Below are positions 13,821 to 25,765 of a stretch of 64,000 bases of DNA, in pieces. Positions within the stretch are counted from its first letter, which is position 1; every line of letters starts with the position of its first letter. Origin of the DNA: Augochlora pura (lineage: Eukaryota > Arthropoda > Insecta > Hymenoptera > Halictidae); NCBI RefSeq assembly GCF_028453695.1, contig NC_135775.1, forward strand, positions 12,172,746 through 12,236,745. Direction: 5' to 3'. The notes beneath the pieces are model-generated. The model was not told the origin of the DNA and did not search any database. It saw only the letters and a list, made by a program, of their open reading frames with translations. Made by a program: the position numbers and the translations under genes.

Positions 13821-14624
13821 TTAACACTTTACTGACCGGTAGCCTATAAATCGGCTTTTCTCCCCCGACGCGAAGCCTGTGAATCGGTTGCCATAATAAC
13901 CACTAATTTTTTATCTATTATTGAGATAAATGTGTTAGATTGTACTACTGTAAGCTTCAATATTATTATATAACTTTTTAAATATTGTAGGGTTTTCTCC
14001 GGATATGAAAGGCAGAATGGTTGAGTGTCATAAAATGGTAATGAATGAGACGGATGGGGACAGAGTGTTTGGGCGACTACGAGTGGCCTGAGTCTATTTC
14101 TTAGGTTCCTCGAAGTCCTGCATTGTCGAAAGATAGAGTGTGAGTGAGCCGGAGAGAAATAAAGAAAGAAAGAGAGAGAATGAGTAAGAATGAGATAGCG
14201 AGTGAGGCAGAGCGAAAGAGTATGAATGCAAGAGAGAGAGAGAGAGAGAGAGAGAGCGTAGTAGTAGGGTAATTTGGCTGATAAGGGTAGAGGAACGAGC
14301 GGAAAAGATCGTCTCAATCGAAGGAGAACCGTCACGCGGAGAAGTCGTTGTTGTTATGTCGTTTTCGTAGTAGTTGTCGTTATTATTCTTGTTGTAAGTC
14401 GTGGAAAGTCGTGGACCATTAAAATTAAACTGTTATTGTTGATTGAAGTTGCCTTAGTAGTTGTTTTATTATTACCACGGAGTCTCGTGGGATTTATCCT
14501 TTGAAAATAATCCCTACAATATTAAATATCTTTCGCGATTAATGAGATAAATAAAATCAAAATAGAAACGAAAATTTAACGTGGAACTAAATGACGACTG
14601 AATGACCGGTCGGTAAAGAGTTAA
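13821..14624. mobile_element. TTAA-flanked MITE family A, copy 1, interrupted by a nested element
   Basis: Ends are TTAACACTTTACTGACCGGT and, in reverse complement, TTAACTCTTTACCGACCGGT: near-perfect inverted ends with the TTAA target. Internal sequence (about 270 bp without the insert) aligns to the copies at 25766 and 27515, sharing for example agcttcaatatta and atctttcgcgatta. The element is split at 13987-14517 by another insertion. Confidence 0.85.
13987..14517. mobile_element. Nested 531-bp non-autonomous DNA element with AATATT duplication
   Basis: It begins GTAGGGTTTTCTCC and ends AATAATCCCTAC, so the outer 6 nt form an inverted repeat (GTAGGG). AATATT is present on both sides (13981-13986 and 14518-14523). 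The sister MITE at 25766 has an uninterrupted tttttaaatattaaatatc at this point, which is the pre-insertion site. Inside are a (GA)n run at about 14230-14256 and long purine-rich stretches that create a misleading open frame on the minus strand. The superfamily is uncertain: ends are short and a 6-bp duplication does not single one out. Confidence 0.7.
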
Positions 14625-14935
14625 CATTACAGTTCAAGCAAAAAATATTGATTATCATTTTCTTTAAACGAATCAACAAGATTTTTTTTATTCGATAGAA
14701 ATAATCGATGAAAGCGATGAAATATTTGGTTCAAATTATACCAGTTCGAGTTATAATTGATTTCTGGACACAACAGCGAGTTGTCAGCCAATGACTTTAC
14801 ACTCGTAATATCCCCCATATCCGCGATACTAATAACATTATCAGAACGCGACGCTATAGAGAAAACGTTGAATGTCATTCTTGAAAATATGCATAGAAAA
14901 ATTATGTAATTGTAAAATGCGCTGATAACGCTCAC

Positions 14936-15188
14936 CTTGAATATGTTATAGTAGAGAAACACCATGATGATGCAGGGTATGTAGAAACTAGATAGGCTTG
15001 AGTAGATGATAAAGTCGGCGTTGTAGAAGAGGCATTGGTCCGGTAGCCGGTCAGGTGTGTTATTCAAACCCAGAACAATCGGACTGCCGATCGCGGCAGA
15101 TATCGCCCAAACCAACAGTATCGTCAACCACACTCTTCTATTGTTCTTGTGCTTCGCGTATTTTATCGGCTGGGTCACCGCTATGTAT
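14936..15188 (-). CDS. Dop2R: D2-like dopamine receptor, exon encoding ICL2-TM4-ECL2-TM5
   Basis: This 253-nt exon gives 84 complete codons, from YIAVTQPIKYAKHK to FLYYNIFK. It starts with the Tyr of DRY (phase 2 entry) and ends at a codon boundary. Visible landmarks are the basic ICL2 (KHKNNRRVW), the TM4 tryptophan (LLVWAIS) and proline, the ECL2 cysteine (DQCLFYN) that pairs with the TM3 cysteine, the TM5 serine cluster YSSLSSFYIP that contacts catechol hydroxyls, and the TM5 proline. The acceptor is ttgcag before ATACATAG and the donor is TTCAAG followed by gtgagc. The sequence is nearly identical to the Drosophila D2R as I remember it, so subtype assignment is secure. Reading on past the donor gives unrelated residues, which confirms the exon end. 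Confidence 0.97.
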
Positions 15189-15431
15189 CTGCAATTCAAA
15201 TTCATTTCGTACAGTGTCCCCGTGTTTGATCGACACGAAGTTACTCTTACGTTTCTGTTTGTTGATTCAAACGAGTAGCCTCGTGTGTTCGATCAAAATA
15301 TAAGTTCCCTATGTCTTTTTATACTATAGAATTCTAAGTAAAAAGTAGACTCCAGAGCTGCGTGCGAAATTAAATTTTTCATCTGCTCCAACGAACTCGG
15401 AACAAACGGAAATTTCTTTTTCTTTAATGGT

Positions 15432-16305
15432 TTAATCCTTTTAGCACCGAACATATCGTCGTTCGGTGCACTCGCCAAAAATACCAACGACGATATATCG
15501 TTGCGCCTCCGTTAGAGCCTTATTATACTCATCACAAGAGATCTGTGTTTAAGTATAACTTCATAAAATGTTAAAATGGTTCATATTCGATGCAACACAA
15601 GTGAACAAATGTTTATTAGATCAACTTATTGTTATATCTTATGTTGTGTCGTGCCGAGAGTATGTACATGTCAGAGTGATAAGATAGAAACGGGACACGA
15701 GATATCCGTCGACACGAGATAGTTTCTCTGGACCGTAATCGCAATATTACACATTTTTAGTGGACAGGGAACCAACTATAAATATTTATAATAACACTTA
15801 TATTTTTTTAGTGACGTATTACCAGCTGCACGATCCTCTTGGGTATTAGATTTGTCTCACGCTTGCCGTGCATCATATTCGATGATAACGAGGATAACGT
15901 GTTGCGTTATCCTTTCGTTTTGATATCCGGCACCAGCTATTTCATTGCAAATGATTGCAAAATGCAATGTCTATACACCATACTACCAGATATATATAAA
16001 GCGATGACCAAACGATGATTTTTTCTATGTGCAACTACGTTTTGAAAAAGAGAAATTACTTTGTACGATTTTCACTATATCTTATATGTATTTATGTTAT
16101 TCTTATGATTTCTAACAAATATCGAAACTCCATTGATATTGATTTATTCTCCATTCCTTTCGCAATATGCTGCTTTTTGAATTTTGTAAATATCACGCCT
16201 ACTTTGCTTTTTACGAGCATTTTCGCAAACCTCTACAAATTCGTCGATTCGGCCCGGTATTCTTCGCCTAGGTACGCTCCTTTCGCTCGATGCTGAAAGG
16301 GTTAA
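15432..16305. mobile_element. Possible TTAA-flanked element, 874 bp
   Basis: The left end is TTAATCCTTTTAGCACCGA. The right end in reverse complement is TTAACCCTTTCAGCATCGA, matching at 16 of 19 positions. The left end is followed by a hairpin (cgaacatatcgtcgttcg). The interior is AT-rich and non-coding. The spacing is larger than for the other MITEs here, so the two ends might belong to different insertions. Confidence 0.45.
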
Positions 16306-17742
16306 TAACTCATAAATGATATATATGTGTTCTTGATTCGTTTAATTTTTCTTTTTCTTTGCATTTAGCCATTGATTCCTGCTATAAATCCACAAAATCC
16401 AGAGCGAGTTTATAATTTTTCGGTATGAAATAGCCAGTTTAATTTGTTATGCATATACAGCTTAAGAATTAAATCGAAAAGGATATAAGAAAAGAAACAA
16501 AAAAATATTGGAAAATTAAACAAACTCATAATTTACCATTTCTCATGTTTATTTCCTTTCTGTGAAATTTGACAAAATCTTAAGAACACGAACTCCACGT
16601 TTTCCGCAGATGGAGGGTTAAAAGCGCTTAAGTACACTGGTAATGATTTAACTGCAATTAGTGGAACAGCTATCACTACTGTGTAATTTATTAACCTCCA
16701 GAACGTGCTACGACATCAAACAGACACGATATTACGTTCGTGGTATTGTTTCAGGATTACTCTCATAAACTAGGCTGCGGAAAAACATATCCGAGTTAAC
16801 AAACGTCATGGAATATATCGCGAGCCATTCTCTTGGAATAAAAATGTAAAATATCATCCGTTTTTTTGTTTAAGATGCGAAACCACTGCCTCTCCACTTC
16901 TGCTAACACGTTGACCCCCTCCACGGCCTAGGGGAATATTCATGGCGGTGCTTTGGAAAAAGTAGAAGGCCAAGAAAAATCGAGATGGGAGGGGATTAGT
17001 CCCGGTGGAGAGTGAGGTCGAAGAAAGAAGCTCTGATTAATTAAATCGCTAAATTAACGCTTGCTCGCGGGGATTTCTCGAAGGCGTATAATACGATTCG
17101 GATTCTGTAGGTTTAAGCGTTAAACTTTAAAGGCGCGCTGGAAATATCCTTAATAGACTACGCCCATTTTTCTGCATCGAGCGTGCATATTTTAACACGT
17201 GTACTTGACGAAGTATGCTATTAGTCACTTGCCCTTGCTGTTTTCTGTCGAATGCACTGTCGATCCGAGTCGAGGAAATCGCGAAGTTATTTTACCGTCG
17301 TGTGCAACGATCGGAATTTATTATTCTACTTTCGAACTGTTTTCTTGGTTAACGATTAACCGCGGACAATTTGAATAAAACGGAATAACTTTTTTTAAAT
17401 CGATGCGTACGTATTGAATTCTCTAACCTGTTAGAGTAACTAATTTACTAAATAATGAGTAAAAAATTGTTTACAAAAATAGTAATTGGATAGAATGATG
17501 AGAAATTGCGTTTCTTCGCCTTTCATCTAAGCATATTACGAAAGCCAAATAGTTCTCAATTTCTTGCATGAATGTTGATATTTGTATTAAAATAGTTTCA
17601 TCAAAAGCAGCCCTTCTATCATTTCAAAGAATTTCAAATCAGTTGGTTCAATTTTTGAAAAGTTATTGCGCTTTAAAAGGTATTTACATATATTTTACGA
17701 CTATACAAGGAGTAGAAATTCTAATTCTCACATCTAGAACCA

Positions 17743-17990
17743 TTAACCCTTTGCACTTGGTTGTCCCCTCTCAGGGGACATCGTAATTCTTGTATATGAC
17801 TAAACATTAAAGTTTATTAGCGATTTGCAACTATTTCTCGATGTTTACAAATTCACATAAATCGAATATTATTATAACAATATTATATATGTATATATAT
17901 ATACATATATATCGTATACTATATAATAATATAATTGTTTATAAGCACTGATAGGTAACATCCATGATGGCGCCGAGTGCTAAGGGTTAA
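17743..17990. mobile_element. TTAA-flanked MITE family B, copy 1 (248 bp)
   Basis: Ends are TTAACCCTTTGCACTTGG and, in reverse complement, TTAACCCTTAGCACTCGG. Just inside the left end is an 8-bp hairpin, tgtcccctctcaggggaca. The middle is an AT dinucleotide-rich stretch (17885-17935). The CCCTTTGCAC end is typical of piggyBac-derived MITEs. Confidence 0.8.
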
Positions 17991-18637
17991 CAATTGCAAA
18001 CTAAGTCATGATATCTGCTTTGGTAACTGAAAGAGATCAAAATTGAGTACATCCAATTTAAATGCACAAGAAACCGAACATCTGAAATTTAGTTTGAAAA
18101 ACCGTCTATCGGTCAAGGTAAAGGGCCGAAAGATATCACCATTTCGATTCGGGAGCACTTTTGACCGGCTGTATTCTGCGAACAACAAGAATAGGGAAAC
18201 CGTCTCGAGGACTTCTTTTCGGTTCAGACGTGACCGTTTGGTTCGAGGCGTTTCTAGAAAAATTTGATTCACAGAAATCTCGTCTACAGCTTTCAACTAG
18301 CTCATTTCGTCGCTCGCAGTTTCTTAAGTTCGTTTCTGTTATTCGAGTCACGTAAACCGGATAGATCAGCCGCCCTGTTTTTCTTGACTTTTCTACATTC
18401 CTTTTGTTCCCCGTTTTTTTTATACAGTGCTCGATGCGGGATCTTCTCTTTGCGGGCGCAATTCGAGTTCGATACGCCTGTATCTCTGTTAGGCAAGTTT
18501 GTAAATGGATCGGGGCAATTTCGATTTTGTTCTTCTCTTATTGTCGGGAGGAGAGGAGAATTTTCAAGCGCGAGAACGTTCTGTAACCGTGAACAATGGA
18601 TTCCTATAGAACGGAGACAATGTCATGGATCGCTCAC

Positions 18638-18747
18638 CTGTCTATCGAGATTGCTACGAGGTTGAAAATGGAACTGGTGCTGCAGGTGACGTCCATGGCG
18701 ATGTAAAAGTCGCAGACGAATCCGGGCAGAGTCCACGCACCGTTCAC
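18638..18747 (-). CDS. Dop2R: D2-like dopamine receptor, exon encoding ECL1-TM3 and start of DRY
   Basis: Part of a class A G-protein-coupled receptor that binds dopamine at the plasma membrane and, as known for invertebrate D2-like receptors, lowers cAMP through Gi/o. The 110-nt exon reads in frame from VNGAWTLPGF to VAISID plus two nt. It holds the ECL1 tryptophan, the conserved TM3 cysteine (FVCDF), the amine-binding aspartate of TM3 (IAMDV) and the Asp of DRY. The acceptor is ttttccag before GTGAAC and the donor is ACAG followed by gtgagcg. The exon starts in phase 0. Its last two nt (AG) join the first A of the exon at 15188 to make the Arg of DRY. From memory of the Drosophila receptor the match is close along the whole exon. 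Other biogenic amine receptors are much less similar here. The preceding TM1-TM2 exon was not found. Confidence 0.95.
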
Positions 18748-18861
18748 CTGGAAAATAAACAGACAAATGGTCGAGATTAAATGTTCCGACGGCATTACTG
18801 CCGCTGAATTAAATTTCGTTATATCAAACGGTTGCAGTTTCGACGCTAATTAATAGAACCA

Positions 18862-18880
18862 CCCCCCCCCCCCTCCCCCG
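18862..18880. repeat. Poly-C tract
   Basis: Interrupted run of C just upstream (minus-strand sense) of the TM3 exon of the dopamine receptor, within the preceding intron. Confidence 0.9.
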
Positions 18881-19090
18881 CCCGGTCGCTGTTTCACGCG
18901 AATCACCAAAAAACGCGAGCAAATTGGATCACGATTATCGGATTACTGACGAGGAACGGCTTTGCTTTACGATTCCCTTGATTAACGTTCATAAATCATT
19001 CGATTATTTTCATTTAATTTATGCCAAATAAAAATTGTATGCAAAATACAGAGGTTAAGTAACATTTGATGTCTTTTTTCTCGAAACTAT

Positions 19091-19242
19091 TTAACCCCGA
19101 CGACGCAAACATTTCTTCTGTTGTAAAATTTTCAGCAATTTATTGAAATTGAACAAAATTAGAAATGCAAATATTGTTGTAATTTGTGATATCGCAATTT
19201 TTAATTTAGCAGGAGAGTCGTCATTCGTATGCGAAGAATTAT
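19091..19242. mobile_element. Decayed TTAA MITE family B copy
   Basis: Starts TTAACCCCGACGACGC. The right part (gagagtcgtcattcgtatgcgaagaatta) lines up with the right end of the copy at 29142-29390 (cagagtcgccattcgagtgcaaagagtta). It is shorter and diverged. Confidence 0.45.
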
Positions 19243-22106
19243 TAATATTTTAAGTTTGATCTATTCATTTTTGTGATAAATGTGTAAGATTCGCAAGTTT
19301 TATTCCTTCGGTATTAATCACATATTTAGATAAGTTTACGAGAAAAGTTTCTTGCTTTTCAAATGCAAACTACCAAATTGTTATAAAAAAAGAAGTCCTC
19401 GCGACATCTGACGAATAAGACACGTCGCAGAGAATTAATGCCTGGGCATTAAGAAATTGCCCGGGGCCTACGAGCACCACAATGCGCCACTCTGCTTTAA
19501 CCGAATGAACTGATTAGAAGGCGACGCTGCAATTTATCCGACTCGCCCACCTTTGCCAGCGGTTTCGCCCTCTTCTTCCTATCGGAGATATAGACTAATT
19601 CGGTTCTACATGGATAGCGAGACCGCACCAAACCAGGCTAATTGATTACCTCGTAGTCGTCTGTTTTTCGAAAAAAAAAGGAAACAGTGCACCGTCCATC
19701 ACCATGATTGCTCACTCCATTTCGAGGACAGAGATTCTACGAGTTAGAAGTGATTGGAATGTGGTGGACAACTACTGCGATCGACCTCTAACTTCCCTTC
19801 CAAAAAAGCCGACTGCAAAATCGAGAGGAAATAAAATAGTTGGCGAGAAAGTACTGTAGCGTGCTACGCCTAGAGAGACAGTTTTATATGGTCAAGGGGT
19901 GGATGACTGCTATTTTTAATCGTGTATTTTCCATTACATTTTAAAAAGAAATAACATGTCCTGTGATATTGGTATCGTCCATTTTATTTCATAGCACGCA
20001 ATGTATTTTTATTTCTTTGAAAATTGACGTTTCATGCTTGGATACACAACCAGACTTTACGATATTCTGTTCATGATCCACTGTGACATTTTCATTGCAT
20101 TCGAAATACGTCCATATGACATAACCAGCAATTCAATCCCGAGCATGGTATATTTACTCTTATTTCGATATTGAATATCTTTACCATTCTATTTAATATT
20201 TATACTATTATATTTACTCGCTTTACTATTTTTATACTTTATTTGAATTATAGTAAGTAGACTACAAATTTTATGCATTTCTAACTGTTTGAACACAGCA
20301 TAGTCAATCCATTGTATATTCATCGTAGGTTTTAATCCGAAGTGACGGATGTTAAGGATCGATATACCGAAACACCCATCCAAGCACACACACTAACGAA
20401 AATGGTTAGGCGCCATTTAAAACAAGGAAAATATCAAAAAGGGTTCTACGTCCTATTTTCAACTCACTGAAATTGCTGAAGAAAAAAATTTCTATTTGAT
20501 CGATTTTTGTTACAACTGATGAAGATGATTTTTATTTCGCATAAAAATCCGCAGTCTAAATATATGCACAAGAAATACTTACATATATTAGAATCCAAAG
20601 GTGAGTTCGAATAACAGCGAAAGCATTTTCTCAAATATTGGTGAACAACTTTATTTAATAATACTATTGTAGATTATAGATATCAAGAATACCGCTAACC
20701 ATACATTTCTGTTATTAACAATATCGACCGCTGAGGTTCAAGTATTAAAACCTAGTCAGGATTAAACATAGAAGTATAATCCTGCTATCTCTCAGCAGTA
20801 AACAAGTTTATGAAAATAAGACTTCCGATTTTATTACTAAAGTAAAGAAATCACAAAACAAAGTACATAAGTATTAATCACTTGTAGCGAGAATTATGAC
20901 GATCAACGCCCAAGCAAAAGTATTTTGAGAACACATTATTGACCCGTAGAGTAACGGAGTCGGTTACTACAGGCTGATCATTTTTTATATCTTCGATTTG
21001 TTTTCGAAAATAATTATCGTTTTATTGACCAAGTAAAACATGTTAAATTTTTGTATTCTTTTATTTTAATAAAACAAACATTAATATGTCTTATTCGAGA
21101 AATACAAAGTCGATTATGTCCGAAAACAAAGCAAAGCCACAGCACAGTAACCAGATCCACTACCCTGGTTCTTCAGTCCTGTATTTTCCAGGACTTTCTC
21201 ATTTGCATTAACGCCGAAACGCAGGCCGAGTGTTCTCGAGACCCGCTGTCGCCCGGTAAAAAGGCGCTTTCGAGAGGCTTCTCGACGAATCAAAGGGCTG
21301 CCGTCCAAATCAAGACCCGAGCTCGATCTTTACTCTTTTGCATTCCATCCGGCAAGGTTCATATTTTTTTTCAACACTCCGAGTTCTACGGCGTCGTTCG
21401 GATCACGGGCCACCTTCATCCGTCGTTTTATTCCCGAAAGCAGCAGCTATTCGAGACAGCGGGTTTGCGCTTTGCAAGTTAGGCGAGGGACGAGCGAACC
21501 TGTGATTTATACGGAACAACCGTGCCCGGCGTACGAAATTTAGGCAAGCCCGAAACGCGCCTACCCTCGACCACGTATGCTTCTCTCCCAGGTTTCCGTT
21601 TGAACAACCGGTCCGCCGATGAGCTCCGATTTCTTTGCCGGCGCCTCCTTGAAACCGCAGCTACTCCGCTTTCAATCAGGCCGCTCCGCTATTCGAACCG
21701 CGCTAGCCCGCGAAAATGCGGCAACTGCGGAAGCACAGGGGGCGACTGCCTATTGTCTCTTTCGGATGCACCCGGGAGACGCGGCGTAGGCGAGATCAAG
21801 TTAGAAATAGCAATTCAAATTTGGACTACGGTTACACAAATACTGTTAAATTTAGAAAAAAGATTTTTATGCTAAAGTGTTACTTACCGGGGAACAAAGT
21901 GATATACGCCCATTTTGACAGAGATAGCAGATAAAGATAGTTTTTAGAAACATATTTGATACATATTTCTTTATTGGCCCCAGTTTGCACTTAACTTCTT
22001 AGGCACGGCTGGATTTTGCACAAATAAAGTTTTTCATAACTAAATTACCATTTTTCTTAATATATACTTTTTCCGTATAGCTATATACATTGTATATTGA
22101 ATTGCG

Positions 22107-22945
22107 ATGCGAGCACTACGGTATCGACGCGTGGGTGTTTTCCTTCCGGGGTTGTAAGGCCCGGATTGAACCGTTGGAGGACGCGTGATGCCGGTGTCGC
22201 GGATATGTTACTCGCCAAATTAATATTGGGTAACGGATTCAAATGGTAGAGCAGTGGTTGCGCGTACGATGTTGTTTCTTAACGATTCAGCTCGACGTTG
22301 AAGACTGAATGACTGGACTTGTGATGTCTCGACTTGGAGACTGTGATGTTGGATGTTTCCTCGACTGCTGGAGGATGAAACTGAATCTCGACAGCTGGGG
22401 ATTGTATATTGTCGACTGGTTGTCGACTGTTTGACGAGTCCCTTGATGTGGACCGTTTGACGAATGATTGTAGACTGACTGAGGTAAAGACGAATCATTT
22501 GACCCGATTGTCGTTGAACTAGAATTCGTCTGGGGGGGGGGGGGGGAGGCGTTTCTGCCTTTTTGGGGGTTCCGCGAGAACTTGCATTTCGGTACATAAG
22601 AAGGGCACTGATTGGGTTTTACCTACTGCTGCATAGTACCAATCAGTGCCTTCGTTGACTTGGCGACATCCTCTTGTCGTGTGTGAAGATGTTTGCATGT
22701 ATGCAATTTATGCCGTTAAAAGGTGCAGTGCCAGTTGTGGGCTTCAAAAATGTTATTAGGAAGTTCTCTTAGAAATCTTAACTTTATGACACGTGATGGT
22801 TATTGAGGAAGACGGAAATGAAATTAACATGCTTCTGGTCGCCAGATGTAGAAAAAGTCTTCTTCTCAAAAATAACCTCCCTCGCGTCTGTGTCATAAAC
22901 CCCATCGGCAGAAACTCCAGGTGATTGTGCCTTTGGAACGGAACA
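22107..22945 (-). repeat. Dispersed repeat, copy 1 (solo-LTR-like), minus orientation
   Basis: Aligns in reverse complement with 31942-32990. Shared landmarks are cgacgcgtgggtgttttcc, a ccttacaaccccggaa block, the paired cagtgcccttctta / ccaatcagtgcc motifs, and the caatcacctggagtttctgc end. The unit begins TGTTCCG on its own sense strand, which resembles an LTR start, but no protein-coding body, primer site or clean target duplication was seen. It contains a poly-G run at 22532-22546 and several cagtcgac-type repeats. It lacks part of the segment found at about 32165-32265 in copy 2. Confidence 0.75.
22532..22546. repeat. Poly-G tract within dispersed repeat copy 1
   Basis: Run of G interrupting the repeat where copy 2 reads cacccacacccccagacg on the opposite strand; the tract expanded after duplication. 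Confidence 0.9.
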
Positions 22946-23135
22946 TACATTACATAGCCAATTAACATAACCTGATATATATATATAGTATTAATTACAT
23001 CTATTCTTTTCTTAGTGTATTGTACATATATACTTTCAGTTGAATCGTTTGCTTTAATAATTGATAAAACAATTGAGTAAAGCACGAAACATTCACGAAA
23101 GCTATTATAGTGGCGTGTCGTGCTTAAGAGGTTAA

Positions 23136-25765
23136 GCAGTGGAAACAACTCCCAAACTATTAGGAACTATTAAAATTTAGGATCTATTAAATTACAAAGT
23201 TATGTGTTTTGTAATAAGAAACTCAGCTACTAAAGCGAAATTTCAATACCGTAATATGTTTAAAAAACATACAAGAAAATTACAGATTTACCTCAAATTT
23301 TACCATGTCATTGCTATTATGCCCCTCTGTTCTGTTCACAGTTATGAACAATGATTCGAATTTCTTCGATTCTAATAATTTCTAAGAAGAAAAATAGAAT
23401 TGATATTTACTGTGTGTCAGTGTTTATCTGAATGCTTAGACATGGATAACGAAAAAACATAATTTTATTTTGTATTAACAAAAGTTCGTTGTATTAAGGA
23501 GTTCGATAACTGAACAATAGTTTATCGATAAGCTTAAGTTCTTCGAATTCTTCTACTGTTTGAAAGCCCATAAAATAATTTTTCTATATATGCAACGAAG
23601 AGAGTTTGATTGTGACAAAAACTGATGACTTTGTTAATGTAAATTCATATTTTTATCGAACGCATTGATTTACAACATTCTGGGAAATTAAACATGATGA
23701 TTCTATTAGAATGCCTTAAATATGGATATTAGTAAAGATTCCACTTTTTAAGGAGAATAAATTCAGTTATCCAATGGACAGAATTTTTCCTCTCCGTAAA
23801 AGAAAAGTATTAATGAAAAGTTCTAATCAGAGTAACTGCAAAAGAAACCTTGCCGCAAAGGGTTAAAGTATAAGTTCTCTTTTCCATCAAGGAAGTTTAT
23901 TAAGTTGAAAAGGGAGCGGCAGACTTATTGTGCGTTATTAATTCTGTTCTCTTGTTTCAGCAATCTTCTGCTGCTGCAAATTAAAAGAAATTCATTTGCT
24001 CGTGAATATTAAGTTTATCATTAAGCAACTAGAGCCTGTAATCTTGAGAACTCCTTAAATGTCAAGTATCTTTCAGCTGTGCATTGATATTCAAAGTCTT
24101 GTAACAATCTGTGTGCATTACTGCACGTAATGAGGATACAATTCGTTCTAATATCCACTAGATCGAATGTTTCAACCAGAGAAATGAAAAATTCGAGACA
24201 AGTATGGTAGTAATCTAAAATAACACAAACTAATACTTTCAAATTGCACGACCAGTTTTCATCATTAACGAAAAGGATTTTAACATGCTAATTGTTACCC
24301 AATTTGCTACATTCAAATACAGTCAAAACGTACGACAAAAATGAATTGCTGAATTCTTACTTTCTGCATCGCATTATTCCATATTTATTCATGAAACGAA
24401 AAAATTTGTATTCCGCTGCATCCATTTCGTTGGAAACGCGTAGTTTAATATGAGCAGAGACGACGCGTTAATTAAGCATTCTCTGGAAAATTTTCATTTT
24501 ATTGACACACCCCATCTGTCGTACCATCCTCTGGAATCATTAAATATAAAATTCACCAGCCAGATAATTATTTAACTTTTTATTTACAATTAAATAACAA
24601 CTATCATAGCAAAGCTTGCAAGCTGTTACTGGGTAAAATATAGCACCAGTCTCCGAAAAATTAAAATTCCCCGACACCCCACCCGCTGTTGACAATTCAT
24701 ATCCGGTATTAAAGAGAAACGAGGTCGGAATAATGTCCAATATTTAACAATACATTGCAGCACGCGAGTAAACATGGTGCGCGGCAGCATCAAGCTGCAA
24801 TTCAGGCAGGCCGTACGTATACCCGTCGTAAATAATAAGGGAACAAGAGGAGCAACCATGGAATTTATTCGTCCCATCAATAACGAAGTAACCAAAAACG
24901 TGCACGCGAGTGACAAAAGTCTCGAGTTTCTATAAGGTGAGATACAGTACAGTGTCGTTTCACACCGGGCCATTTCTGCCCGGAATTGCGTTCCGCGCCG
25001 AATCTCGCGATAGTGCTCTCATTTTTCGAGGTTGCCCTATCTGGCTGTCGGACTTTTTTTCCTTTTTGTTAAAAAAAAATAGGGGGAAGGACCAGCTCGG
25101 TCCGCTCGCTGCGACGCGCATATTCGCGTGACATTCGGAGTACGGGCCGTATCACGCGGGCCGTATGTTAAAATGGCAGACGCAGCAACATTGTATCGTG
25201 CACACGTCGTATATTTTGGCAACGTTACGACGTCATAAAGTACCGATAGATCGGCCCCGTGTTGCGCCGTCGTCGGATGCTGCCACGCGAAACAGCCACG
25301 CGGTGTGAACGATCGATACCTGCCGATAGTGCCGATAGTTGAGCCCCGTGGATAATGCAACTTAATACTATTCGCTAATGCGCTGTGCAAGTAATCACCG
25401 TGCATATTGCGGAACGTGATCGATACCGGGCCGGATTGAACGAACTGCTAGTTACACGGCATACCCTCGGCCCGAAGTGCTCTGCAAATGGAACCGTTTG
25501 TCCGTCATCCGGCGACTCCTGTTGACACATCGTGCTCACGCATAAAGAAGAAAGTTCGCCGGCGAAAAAGAAGCATGATTCTTACATTTCACTGCCGTTG
25601 CCCATTTTGCATATTTTAGTTCGAATTAAATTCCTTCTTTTCTTCTTTTCATCATTGTCATTATCATTATTGCTATTATTATTACCACCATCGCTATTGT
25701 TGATTTAAACTAACAGATTCAAGCAGAATAACGACTAAATCAAAGTTTAGTAATCTCTGAAGTAA
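23136..25765. other. Non-coding stretch
   Basis: AT-rich to about 24.7 kb, then GC-richer (24960-25560) with an overlapping minus-strand frame of no recognised family. An isolated MITE-like end (gccgcaaagggttaa, near 23852) has no partner that I can find. Confidence 0.5.

Larger units (their letters stand above)
10916..14935 (-). other. Dop2R: Dop2R intron, about 4.0 kb
   Basis: Intron between the TM5 exon and the first ICL3 exon. It carries two TTAA-flanked MITEs, a nested element and a 30-bp minisatellite, all listed separately. The rest is unremarkable AT-rich sequence. Confidence 0.85.
15189..18637 (-). other. Dop2R: Dop2R intron, about 3.4 kb
   Basis: Intron that splits the Arg codon of the DRY motif. 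It contains two TTAA-flanked elements (15432-16305 and 17743-17990). No other coding signal was recognised. Open frames around 18000-18640 are fragments without family similarity. Confidence 0.85.
18748..21990. other. Non-coding, presumed long Dop2R 5' intron
   Basis: Sequence upstream of the TM3 exon on the receptor strand. Frames at 21051-21875 are open but composition-driven and match nothing I know. A decayed family B MITE lies at 19091. The TM1-TM2 exon was searched for by its expected VTNYF and VMPF codons and not found. Confidence 0.5.
21991..23135. mobile_element. TTAA-flanked element containing a dispersed repeat
   Basis: The left end is TTAACTTCTTAGGCACG and the right end in reverse complement is TTAACCTCTTAAGCACG (15 of 17 match). 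The span encloses the dispersed repeat copy at about 22107-22945. Either a MITE was split by a later insertion, or the repeat is the interior of a larger TTAA element; the second repeat copy at 31942 has no matching TTAA ends, which favours insertion. Confidence 0.55.

Noticed and set aside
13844..14335. 163-residue minus-strand open frame with Ser/Leu repeats
   Set aside because: It runs across the boundary of a nested transposon and a (GA)n microsatellite; composition artefact.
18264..18665. 133-residue plus-strand frame
   Set aside because: Runs opposite and into the TM3 exon of the dopamine receptor; no family match.
21051..21875. Two consecutive plus-strand frames of 143 and 117 residues
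   Set aside because: GC-rich patch with frames open on both strands; residues resemble no domain and there are no convincing splice partners.
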